Shown: piece after piece, positions 35,188-45,386 of the stretch
How positions within the stretch are numbered: the first letter of the stretch is position 1
Layout: every line of letters begins with the position of its first letter
Source of the DNA: Macrostomum hystrix
Taxonomy: Eukaryota > Platyhelminthes > Macrostomidae
Length of the DNA stretch: 64,000 nt
Assembly (NCBI GenBank): GCA_950097015.1
Contig: CATNEN010000001.1
Coordinates: 2,034,001-2,098,000 of the forward strand
Reading direction: 5' to 3'
The notes under the pieces: generated by a model
What the model saw: only the letters and a program-made list of their open reading frames with translations
Databases searched by the model: none
Told to the model about the DNA's origin: nothing
Made by a program: the position numbers and the translations under genes

Positions 35188-36148
35188 CTAAAGAATTAGT
35201 AAGGCGTTTAATTATGCAGTGGTCCTACAAGAAGGGAATTATGTATATGATAGTGGCTGCTTAATTGGCATTCTGTGGTTAGAAAGTCTGGCTGCGTTTA
35301 ATGGTCCGAGGCGAGCGAAGCGAGGACTATTGAGCGTGGCGGAGGACTTTTTAACCATAGACTGCAAATTGAGCAGCCACTATTTTATATGAAATTCGAT
35401 GCTGGCTCAGTCAGTCAGTCAGTCAGTCAGTCAGTCAGAGAGAGAGATCAGTCTTGCTAGCTTCGAGTTTATTTGCATCCACGATGGCCGACGCTGAAGA
35501 AGAATTTGACTTTTCTGCATTCTTAGACTCTTTTGAAGCCTCATCCGCCACCGATGTGAAGTTTCTGCCGTTGCTTGATACTACTCGTGTTGGTGAGGTG
35601 TTAAGTGCCGACGACGTGGAGCGTAGGATGGCGGAGAGTTTGCCCGACGCTACGCGTGCGAAGGATAAGTGGGCTGTCAAGGTGTTTCGAACGTGGAAGG
35701 AAAGTCGCGTCCAGTTGCCAGCGCAAGGCGACGTGCCCGGACTCATGGTGATAAAGCCACTTGAGATGCTGTCAAAGTCTGAGGTGAATGAGCTTCTCCA
35801 ATTCTTCGTCTTCAAGATCCGTAAGGAGAATGGAGAGAAATACCCACCGGGTAGTCTCAAGGACTTAGTGGAAATGATTCAGCACTATTATGTCTACACC
35901 TTGAAGTAGCAGATGTCTATCTGGACGGACGCCGAATTTGCAACTACGCGGAGGGCCCTGGATGCTGCTATGCGTGAGACCGCCAAGGAAGGGAACATGA
36001 ATGGGAGTCGGACTGCCGCCCCTATTGCTGCTGTGGATGAGGCCTCACTTTGGGATCGCGGAATGCTCGGAGATAGTACGCCTAAGAAGCTGCTAAAGAA
36101 TTAGTAAGGCGTTTAATTATGCAGTGGTCCTACAAGAAGGGAATTATG
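35188..36148. mobile_element. 849-bp Crypton-like insertion flanked by a 56-bp direct repeat
   Basis: A 56-bp sequence beginning CTAAAGAATTAGTAAGGCG and ending GGGAATTATG occurs at 35188-35243 and again at 36093-36148. The uninterrupted spacer near 12950-13010 has it once. The 849 bp between holds a long hairpin (35247-35395; arms TAGTGGCTGCT and AGCAGCCACTA, with inner pairs such as GGTCCGAGGCG region), a (CAGT)n run at about 35406-35437 and a recombinase-related frame. Known Cryptons do not make such long target duplications. Confidence 0.7.
35484..36104 (+). pseudogene. Crypton/QRICH1-ZMYM-like tyrosine recombinase N-terminal domain, one in-frame stop
   Basis: The frame begins MADAEEEFDF and contains DKWAVKVFRTWKESR, then LLQFFVFKIRKENGEKYPP and LKDLVEMIQHYY. 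This is the core-binding part of the Crypton-derived domain found in QRICH1, ZMYM and KIAA1958 proteins. A TAG at 35907-35909 follows; the same frame then continues with WTDAEFATTRRALDAAMRE, LWDRGMLG and PKKLLKN, the next conserved segment of that family, to a stop at 36104. The catalytic C-terminal Arg/His/Tyr domain is absent. The last codons (LKN-stop) fall in the flanking 56-bp repeat. It may be a broken element or a captured fragment. Confidence 0.65.
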
Positions 36149-37102
36149 CACTATTCTCCAGAATAACTCGAACTGATAATTTCAGAAACGTTTCGGGAAA
36201 GTTACGCCGAGCCCCCAAGACCATGAATTTGGCCTCGCGGTGGAATCGAGCTCAGTAAACTTGGTGCGAGAAGCAAACCAATAAAAATATAAATATGCAG
36301 ATATATTTATATTTATAGATTTTACTGACTCCCAAAGACATAAAGAAAAGACATGAAAATAGGAATAATAAGTCATTTATGTGCACGAAAATGCCTAAAA
36401 ATGATGTGCTGTTCCGTTTTCAGTCGAATTCATCGTCGATTACAGCATAAGACACTAATGCAGCAGAACCTGAGAAAGAGACAGGGGAGCAACTCTTTTT
36501 AGAAATTGACCCCAAATCTGAGCTAACTAGAGTCGGAGTTACAATGGCTCTTTATAAAAAACTCTAGAATAGCTACTAACGGTACAAGGTTTGTGAGCAG
36601 CAAATGGCAATAGGCTCACGAGAAACTGTACCTCGCAACAGGCTTGGCTAGTAAATTTTTCAAATTTGCGTCAATCGGAATAGATCCAAAAAGCGTGAAC
36701 TAAAGTCCAAGCCTTTCTCAGAAACGCATTTCTACCTGACAGACTAATTTGAAGGCTTTCCAGTGCTCCACATTATGTCTTCTGCTTCTAAAATACTTGA
36801 AAGAAATAATGAGGCTCTGTAGAAGCTGGCCTCGCTGAATTCAGCACGCAAGTCGTTAAGCAGTGACGATTGCGGCTTAATTAGCAAAGCCGATTGGTAA
36901 AGGCAGTTGCTGCTAGTTCACATGGTGAATAATTATTCATCAGCGCTTCCTGTAGACTATATAGGAGAGCCAATTAGCTTCCGATGGCTTCTACCTGAGA
37001 CCTGAGTTTCGCCGTTTGAGACAGCGAAAACCAAGGCAAAAGTTAAACAAATTGAACAACAAACAAAAACTTAGCAATAACGTCACAAAAACTCGACTTG
37101 AT

Positions 37103-39503
37103 ATGAGATTCATTGGCGAACTACTGCAAGTTCTAACTTCAGGTAACCGTTTTCAGATGATTATTTACTACTGCTTAAGTAAATGAAATGATCGCTGCAT
37201 AATCTATTAAGGCACTGGGTATGGAAATTGAACTATATCAGGAACATGCTGCTCAGTTGCACGAATTGAACAAACAAAAACCATCTCAAATTCTTAGTTA
37301 GCAGTGCTCTGCTCTGCAACGCTGCAACCTTCGTCGAGCACGCCGCTCCCAGCCCGCTGATCATCAGCTCGGCTGTCAGCTCTGATGTCATCAACGAGAC
37401 CGTCTGGAGCAAGGAGCTCGGCTGCCTGAACCTGTGCTCCGAGAGAGACTGCGCAGCCGTCAGCGTGATCGACAGAGCCGGTGTCTGCCAGCTGGTCTTC
37501 TTGAACGACGAGTCCAACGGCACGCGGAGGTCGAATGCCAGTCACGTGACCAGAACGGTCGGCGTCGAGCCCGGAGCTAAGGTGTGGAAGCTGTGGAACT
37601 TCCAGGAAGTGCTGCTGAGCAGAATGCTCCTCTACAAGTTTAACAGTGAGCCTTCAGAATTAAATTGTTAAGTTTTGTATTAAATTTTTCACAGCATTTA
37701 ACGTTTTTTACGGTAGAATCATGTTCACTGTTGTCCCCTGATTTCACAAGGAGCATTCTCAAACATGTGCTGCTTCCTAAATTGTACGCTGATTATCAAA
37801 AAAGCACTACGACGAACTTTTATACCGCCTATTAGCAGAGAATTTTCCACGCTAACTTAATAAACTTTGGACGCAGTTTCGTTGGAAAATAAAATTATTA
37901 TCAGTCCTCAGCTTAAAGCCTGTAAACTGAATTCACACAATCGCTGAAACTGTCTCTCAGATTCCAACTCGGGCAGGCTGGGCTCCATCCAGCAGCTGTC
38001 AATCAACTTCACCGGCTGCTACAGCATCAACGCCTGGGGCGCTGCGGGCGGCTCTAACAGCTTCACCGACACAACTGGCGGCAGCGGAGCCTTCATGTCG
38101 GGCCGCTTCAACCTGATTGCCGGCGTCCAGCTGTCGATTCTCGTTGGTCAGGCCGGTGGCGCAGCCGCCGACAACAGCAGCGGCGGCGGCGGAGGAGGTG
38201 GCAGCTTCGTGTATGTCAACGGTGCCAATCGCCCACTGGTAGCGGCGGGAGGCGGAGGAGGGGCGTCAATCCCCCACTCAGGTCGGTTTTTCTAACAAAG
38301 CTGGCATTAATTGTAAACTAGAGCGTCCCCGAGCTCGTACAAAAAATTTTTTTGGGCTGCTCGCAAAGGTACATTATTCGGTGATACTAGATTCAGCCAG
38401 CGAAGAGACGAATTTTCCCAGTAGCCAGCTGACTCCTAAACACACATGCCCATAGATAATGTACGCAGTCACTCACACAGGTGTGTACATCTTCCCTGAC
38501 TTTCTCATCGTCAGGTATTGCACACTCTCACTGTGCCTTGGTGGTTTGCCCACAAGGGCAAACGGCTGGAGCAAACGGCTGCGGAATCGAGCTCAGGGAC
38601 CTTAGCGCTAAATGCAATAAGCATCAACACTGTAAAACGCGAGAATTATAAAAGCGAATTCACAAATAAAACCCTGGCAGTACTCACTGTACCATTCACA
38701 ATTAAATATGAGTTATATCGCTTTCTACTTTGGTTTACGAGCGTCCACTTCAGTTTTTCTTAAGGAATTTTCGGTCCCGCGTGTCGCTTGGAGTCTGTGG
38801 TATTGTCTGTCTCAGGCTGAGGTTCAAATGTTATCAAATAGAATGCCTGTGTTCAAAGCCCTCCTGCAAATGTTACTATAAGCAGTAGGAGTTGGAGTAG
38901 TACTCACTTGAATGAAACACTCCCTCTTGGGGGAATAAGGGAAACATAAGCTCTTGGTCCAATTCTAAAACGATATTCGGCAGAAAAGATAAGCAGTTGA
39001 ATCTGCACTCATTATTAGGTACAGCGGGACAAGCTGGAGTGAACGGATCTGACTCGAGCGCTGCCATTGTTAAAAAGGGATTTGGAGGCGCCAATGGCAA
39101 TCCTGGCTACAATGACCCGAGCAGCACCGCATTCGATTGCAACCACGGCGGCTGCGGTGCCGGCTGGCTCGGAAAGTCACAAAATCTTCGTCGAAGCGTC
39201 TCAGATGGTGATCGAGGCAGCAGCTTTGCCGAGGGCTGGGTCGGGGGCGTCACCGGGAACGGAAACACCGGCGATGGCGGCTTCGGAGGCGGCGGCGGAG
39301 CTGGCGGAACAGACAACGCCAGGATCGGAGCTGCCGGTGCTGGCGGCGGCTTCAGCGGAGGCGGCGCCGGTCTCGGAATCCATCACGCCGGTGGAGGAGG
39401 CGGCTCGTATTGCGACGGCCTCGACTGCGTCGGTGTCACTGGTGGCAACGGAGCCACTCAGCAGGGCCGAGTGACACTGCAGCTGTTGTCCTACTTCTGC
39501 TGA
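37103..39503 (+). CDS. PG12: intact chimeric gene, A-type exons 1-3 with a B-type exon 4
   Basis: Exons are 37103-37142, 37298-37645, 37961-38281 and 39019-39503, phase 1 throughout, 397 residues. Exons 1-3 match PG6 and PG10 (MRFIGELLQVLTS; SKELGCLNLCSERDC; FTGCYSINAWGAAGG). Exon 4 is instead subfamily B: acceptor TTATTAG, GTAGQAGVNGSDS, GGANGNPGYNDPSS, GGCGAGWLG, GIHHAGGGGGSYCDGLDC and an ending LLSYFC. Homology of intron 3 to the A copies stops near 38920, after GTAGTACTCACTTGAATGAA, so the switch lies inside the intron. All cysteines are kept and no stop is seen. It is a plausible working hybrid protein and the reciprocal of PG14. Confidence 0.85.
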
Positions 39504-41714
39504 TGCAACTGTATGCAATTACCGAATAATTCTCACTCCGTTACATCGGAGAGCATGCTTAAAACTACCGCCTTGAAAATCATTTGAAAAAATCTAGATT
39601 TGTAGTATTTTCTATCATATTTCCTGATCTGATCACGTCACTGCTGACTGTCGGGTCGATCGTGAGAGGGCCGGAGGAGCGGACGAAGCGGCTGCAGCTG
39701 GTGATTGTGTTAACCAGGGACACTGAATAGCGAATCAAGGAGAGAAATGTGGGTCAGCGATTTCCTGAGAGGCATAACTAAGGCGCTATACATTATATTT
39801 GTGATGACAAGCGACTATGTTTTGAATACTTCAAAAATCATAGAATTTTGTGTGCGAGCAAAGCACACATACTATTTTGATACAGGTTATTTTTACCTGT
39901 CTCCTAATTATACTATATCTAACACAGTCGTTTCTGCCTCTACCACAGGTTTAACAACTACAATTCTGAGCGTAAAGCAATCCTATTGTTTTTTCATAAT
40001 GCATAAGGGACAATCACTGGTTCATTTCTCACACAATGCTCACTCAATTCTCACACAAATGTTTGTTTGTTTGACATCGAAACTTTTATACCAAGCTATA
40101 TTTTTTAAGAAATGAAAACTGTACAATGCAATGTGCGAATCAATTTCGGTCCAGTCCGGTTAACAAAGAAAATTCAAAGACGCTTCTAACATAGCTAAAA
40201 CACATTGATATGGCGGCTTGCACCCCCATGGCTAACTGACTGTTCAAATATGCTTTCTAAGCCTTAATGTACATAGCCTCGAGAATGTTTAACTTGTTTT
40301 CTTGGCTACAGGAATGAATCACTTTAAACATATCACAACAGTTCTTATTGCAACAGGAGTTACACGAGAGAATCGATGGCAGAATTTCTAATAAAATTTA
40401 TCTCGTCTAGCATGCACGCTAGTACTGTAGTCAAGGCTGCAACAAAGACTCGAAAATTCGTTTTGGAATCATCATTAGCGGTTCTTCAGGAGTGATTTAG
40501 GCATAGTGACGGTGAGTTATTAGTGACTAACAACTGGTCAATGTCTAGTGATTAGTTATAGAGAAGTGGGTCAATGACATATGAGATCCATCACAAAAAT
40601 TTTTATCCCAAAAACACTCATCACTAACACAACCATCACAAACATCCATCATCCAACATCTAAATCCATTACAAACTTTCATCGCAATACACCCATCAGA
40701 AACATATTCATCACAAACACATTCATCAGAAACATATTCATCACAAGCACATTCATCACATACACATTCATTACGAACACATTCATTACGAACACATTCA
40801 TCACAAGCGCATCCATCACAAGCGCATCCATCACAAGCGCATCCATCACAAACACATCCATCACAAGCGCATCCATCACAAGCGCATCCATCACAAACAC
40901 ATCCATCACAACCACATCCATCACAAGCGCATCCATCACAAACACATCCATCACAAGCGCATCCATCACAAGCGCATCCATCACAACCACATCCATCACA
41001 AGCGCATCCATCACAAACACATCCATCACAAGCGCATCCATCACAAGCGCATCCATCACAAGCGCATCCATCACAAGCGCATCCATCACAAACACAAGCT
41101 GACATGTACCCAATTGGCGCTCATGATATTTTCGCACAATGCCTTTCCGGCTGCGAGGCTTAGAAACCATTGTCAGTCGATAAACAGAGGATATGCTACG
41201 GTGTGGGAATTCTGGTAACATAACGATTAAAGCGCACGTTTTGACTTCTTTTGGAACAACAACGAAGTGAAATGTTTCGTTTGCTGCGCAGACAACCAGT
41301 TTTCTGTGGATAGGAAGCTGAGATGTATTTTTTCAGTGCCAATGTTCCACGTGCCTAAGTGCGAAATACGAGTAGGTGCATCTCAACTACATCATTCCAA
41401 AAAAATAATCTCAAAGATATCTATTCCGAAGACGTGCATCCCAAAGATACATCCCAAAGCGGTACAAGATAACATCGCACAAGATCACATACCACAGGCA
41501 TACGAGCGTACATGCCAAAGTTAAATAACTTAACAAAGTTACCAGAATCAAATCGAAAGCGATACAAAATAACATAGCAAAGTGCATCCCAAAACTAAAA
41601 GCAACAATACGTTCTCGCGAAAAATTTCCATCCTAAGACGTCCATTCAAAAGACAAATCTCACAGTCACCAACCCATAGAAATAATCAAATGCTGAGACA
41701 TCAGACATCAGACA
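39504..41714. other. PG12 3' flank and inverted PG7-PG8 spacer
   Basis: From about 39640 to 41700 this is the reverse of 19500-21550. It begins with a stump of a B-type PAN exon (39637-39705, minus). The Penelope-like scrap at about 40165-40440 (minus) and the minisatellite follow. A plus-strand open frame at 39747-40115 corresponds to the 129-codon frame of the other copy and is unrecognised. Confidence 0.55.
40680..41098 (-). repeat. 15-bp minisatellite, third and longest array
   Basis: About 28 units of the reverse-complement type CATCACAAGCGCATC. Its partner at 20115-20315 has about 13, so unit number has changed by more than twofold since the inverted duplication. Frames of 173-186 codons stay open across it but are repeat artefacts. 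Confidence 0.9.
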
Positions 41715-42538
41715 TCAGTAGTAGGAAAACAGCCGCAGTACCACTCGACTCTGCTGAGTGACTCCGTTGTCACCAGAGACGCCAACGCAGTCGAGGCCAT
41801 CGCAATACGAGCCACCTCCACCGCCGGCGTGATGGATTTCGACACCGGCGCCGCCTGCGCTGAAGCCGCCGCCCGCACCTCCAGCACCGGCTGTCTGTTC
41901 TGTCAATGCTGGTATCTGCGATTCATGGTCATTAGTTAAGAAAATGCTAAAAGCATTGTTTCTTTTGGAACAGAACCCACTTTTAAACTCGATGGTGATG
42001 TTAAGCCGATCCTCATCCTGATGACGTTCTCGATGTCGACTGCTTTCCAAACGACGGCATCGGACTCAGAGCCCAGCGACCTCCACACGTGACTCCCTGG
42101 CGGTCCGGCAGTCAGCGAGGCGTCCTTGATCAGTGGCTGCTGGCACACGAGGCTGCTCTGCAGAAGGCTCACTGCGACGCAGCCCCTCATGCGACATCGG
42201 AGCAGGCAGTCTTGGACCGAGGCCGAGCTGGCCTCGCTGAATCACGTCACTGCTGACGGTCGGGTCGATCGTAACAGGGCCGGAGGAGCGGACGAAGCGA
42301 CCGCAGCTGGCCTCCGCATTCGTCAGCAAGGCTGCAGAGTAAATGAGTTCATTATTTTTTTGGGGATCATGTCCAGAGTGAGTAGAGTGATCAACAATCT
42401 AGTATCTGCAAGATTTACTAAAATGGGTCATGGTTGAATTAGTCCAAAGTAGATCTGGTTTGATCGCTTATTACTCAAATATTATATCAAAAAGAACTCA
42501 CCGCCCAAAGCTAGACAATGTTGGATGCGAATGTACAT
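41715..42538 (-). pseudogene. PG13: inverted duplicate of PG7 with an internal deletion
   Basis: Exon 1 is 42538-42502 and exon 2 is 42331-41981, carrying the same extra T (GTGATTCAGCG) that breaks PG7. Downstream, the sequence jumps from the intron 2/exon 3 border (ACCAGCATTGAC) straight into mid exon 4 (GAACAGACAGCC), deleting about 570 bp present in PG7. The remaining exon 4 end reads GGGFSAGGAGVEIHHAGGGG and SYCDGLDC and ends FSYY. The shared frameshift shows that PG7 was already dead when this block was duplicated. Confidence 0.82.
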
Positions 42539-43944
42539 GTCAAAGCGCTTTCACAATCAAGCTGCGAATTTCACGCTGAATTTTTCAGGCTTTTTGCCTC
42601 AGCTTTTATAGCAATGCTTACCCACTCTACAGCTTATTTCAACGGTTTTGCTGCAGCTTTTCGCTGTCGTCTGTTGAATAGGAGTTGAATCTCGTAGTTT
42701 AGTCTAACATTTGTAAAAAAATTGCAAAAATTTAGGCTTTCAACCCGCTCGTTCCGCCTTTTTTTAACTCAGTTATTCGAGTTCCTTTAAAACTAAATTC
42801 GTGCGTAAGAAGGTCAGGCAAAGATAATTTTTTGTTTTTTCGCTTGTCAATTATTTTTACAGGAAATATATTTTCTAATACAAAATTTGAGAAAAGTATG
42901 TTATCCTTCGTCAAACTCTGCCAACTGCAACCTCACGGTAGCTCCCAAGCCGAGTGACCAATTTTCGTGAGTGTCCACCACATGGATCTAAGTTTTCCAC
43001 TTTTTACGATGAACTAACTTTCGAAGCCGACCGAGTCAGCATCGTCGAGATATTCGGCGAGTTTTCTCAAAGACCTAGCTGACAAGGACAAATAACATTG
43101 ATTACTATAAACCTTAATGTCACCATATTGGTACAATTATAAAAAAACTAAGAATACAATCAATGCATCACAGCCAACAATAATATCGCATATAAAACCA
43201 TGATGAAAATTTGTGGGCAGAAATATGATGCCACTGTGACGTTGTCACTTGTTGCAAGCGCCCCTATTAGGTTAAATTTATGTGGTTCTAACTTGGGCCG
43301 TTTAACTAATGTCATTTAACTATCACCAACTTCTGCGGTCTCGTATAATCATTTAAAATTGTCAGAGTACTACTGTAAGTAGACGCCAATGTACGAGCTA
43401 CATCGCGCCACCCTAGCTTGTTTTCTACACGCGTTTCAATGTTAACTACCCCGGCCAATGAGCGTGCGAGCTCTTTCTGACTAGATTTATCGATCGCTCT
43501 GTTTATTCGGCGGGCTAGTTTATTTAACTAGGCCCCCGAGCCCGATCGCGCTTCACCTTCCTTCCGTCCTTCCTTCCTTCCTTCCTTCCTTTCTCTGTCT
43601 CGTTAACCCGGCTCTTGAACCTCTCGTCCCGTCCACTGTTATTTGCACTGTTATTCGTCCTGTCAATTACTTCCCCACTACTAGTTATTGCACCTGTCGC
43701 ATTGTTACCATTGAGCTCCTGCGCCTGACCAAATCATCCTGCTTGTCGTATGTCCCAGTGCGAATAAACGAGATCAATCTAAAAGTGCTACCGCTACATA
43801 GACTTACGAGGATTCTAACTACAATTGGGATTGAGTTTCGCCTGACTCCGTTGCCAGTTATTTCGTCACACCACGACTCGTTGAATCGTTGAATATCTCA
43901 AATATTCAAATGCCGATGTTTCGTTATTCTGGAAATCGTTTTAT
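42539..43944. other. Inverted copy of the PG7 upstream block
   Basis: It matches the reverse of about 16745-18104, including the TATA region near 42605, the dispersed repeat (about 42930-43250), the LTR-like segment (43390-43802) and a CCTT microsatellite near 43550-43590. Homology stops near 43930-43944, where the accessory block begins. Confidence 0.6.
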
Positions 43945-45386
43945 GATGTGGAATGTGCTGCGGGAATCGAGTGGGAATGTGAGCCAGCAGAATTTTTCAA
44001 ATTTTTAAGTATCTAATAATTGCGACCCACATAGCAGCTGGCCACAAACAAGATCATTAATCTTAGGGCCGGGTTTGGGGCGGCGGTGAATTAAGTAGCC
44101 GTCGAATCCCTTTTCCCTGGATCTGTCTAGACCCCTGTAGGAATGACTGATCGCGGCCATAACTCTACTGTATGAGCTAGTCTAGGTCATAATTCTCCTC
44201 CAAACCGCGATCAGATATTGGGAATCACTCGGGCATTATGAGTGATCATTAATTCTTCATGTCCCCACTTCTTTACAGTATTCGAGCCCAGCTCGACTTT
44301 ATGACCTCCCTCCTTTAGATACATGTAAATGTCACTGTAGGCAGGTCGGCGCCTGCGCTTCCCATTGTCCCGGCGGAGTAACAATCGTTGGCCGACTGCC
44401 GGCGGCTGTTCGCGCAGAACATCTGTCGTTTCCCGCCGTCGGTTCATTGGGTAATCGGGGTGGCCCATCGCCGCTTCGATTCCCCGTTGATAGGCTGGCG
44501 CGAATGTGGGTTATTTTGATGGATGACGAGGTCGGCGTGCTGCACGACTATTTAAGCAAGCGCGCTGCGCTGCTCCCTCTAGGACCTCGACCTTCCCGGC
44601 GGACTATCTCTTCTCCCCCGCCGGACTTACCTCTGCCGGGCCGGACTCCCACCGGACCCAGAGCCCGTCTTTTCCGGACCCAAATCTCCACGTAGGGCTT
44701 AGACCCTTGAGCCTAGAGCTCTGCTCAGCTACACAGGCCCATTGCCTGTCCCCATTCCCCTAAAGCGCAAGCCACCTCTTTAGGTGAGTACTAAATCGAG
44801 CCACTGAGCTCCTAGTGTGTTGGCCCCTGCCAACTCGCAGTAGTTTTCCCCTTCTCTGCCTTGCTGCTTTGCCCTACCCTTTCCCCGAGAACGACGGAAC
44901 TGCAGCACGCGGCCAAGCGACATCAGATAAGTAACCCGCGCAGCGGTCTGTGATTATTACTCCTAAGGGACTAGTACTTTTAGTTAGGCGGCCAATTAGT
45001 GGGCGGGAAACTTAGGATTTGGTGGCTTAATAAACACAACTAACCTAGCCAATTTTAATAACAATAAATCCTTTCACTATGCCGTTCTCTTAACTTTATT
45101 TTTATCTTAGACAGCCCTCAGATATGAGTGGCTAATTTCCTAGGGGGTGGGCTCTGGTGATGCCGAGCCGAAGGTTGCGGCAGGAAGGCAACTGTAAGCG
45201 CGCATAAGAGTAATAAGGAGCTAGGGATTCGCGAGCAAAATGCGGAGTGTAGGACGTGCATTTCCTCCCAGGAGGTCGGGGAATCCTGGCCGGCTTTCTT
45301 TCTTCCTCTCGGGCGGGTTCAAGGTGTACGTGTCGAACTCCCTTTCCAATGGAGTGTTCCCCTATCCCCCTCTCGCAACTGCGGCC
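43945..45386. other. Accessory block left of LINE-A1, with LTR-like signals
   Basis: This sequence is unlike the PG unit and continues beyond the LINE at 48526-49395. It has a TATA-like TATTTAAG near 44550, CT/GC-rich leader sequence, and AATAAA signals near 45029 and 45065, as in an LTR or a 5' UTR. TCTAGACCCCTGTAG occurs at about 44127 and again at 48760. No protein is recognisable. Confidence 0.35.

Larger units (their letters stand above)
34616..37102. promoter_or_regulatory. Divergent spacer between PG11 and PG12, carrying the Crypton-like insertion
   Basis: This is a near-identical direct copy of 12378-13959, interrupted at 35244-36092. The CTATATAG element of PG12 is at 36957-36964. 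Confidence 0.5.

Noticed and set aside
40545-41105. A 186-codon Cys-rich CDGCA repeat protein
   Set aside because: The unit is 15 bp, so frames stay open by chance; repeat number differs between duplicates, and the flanks have no gene structure.
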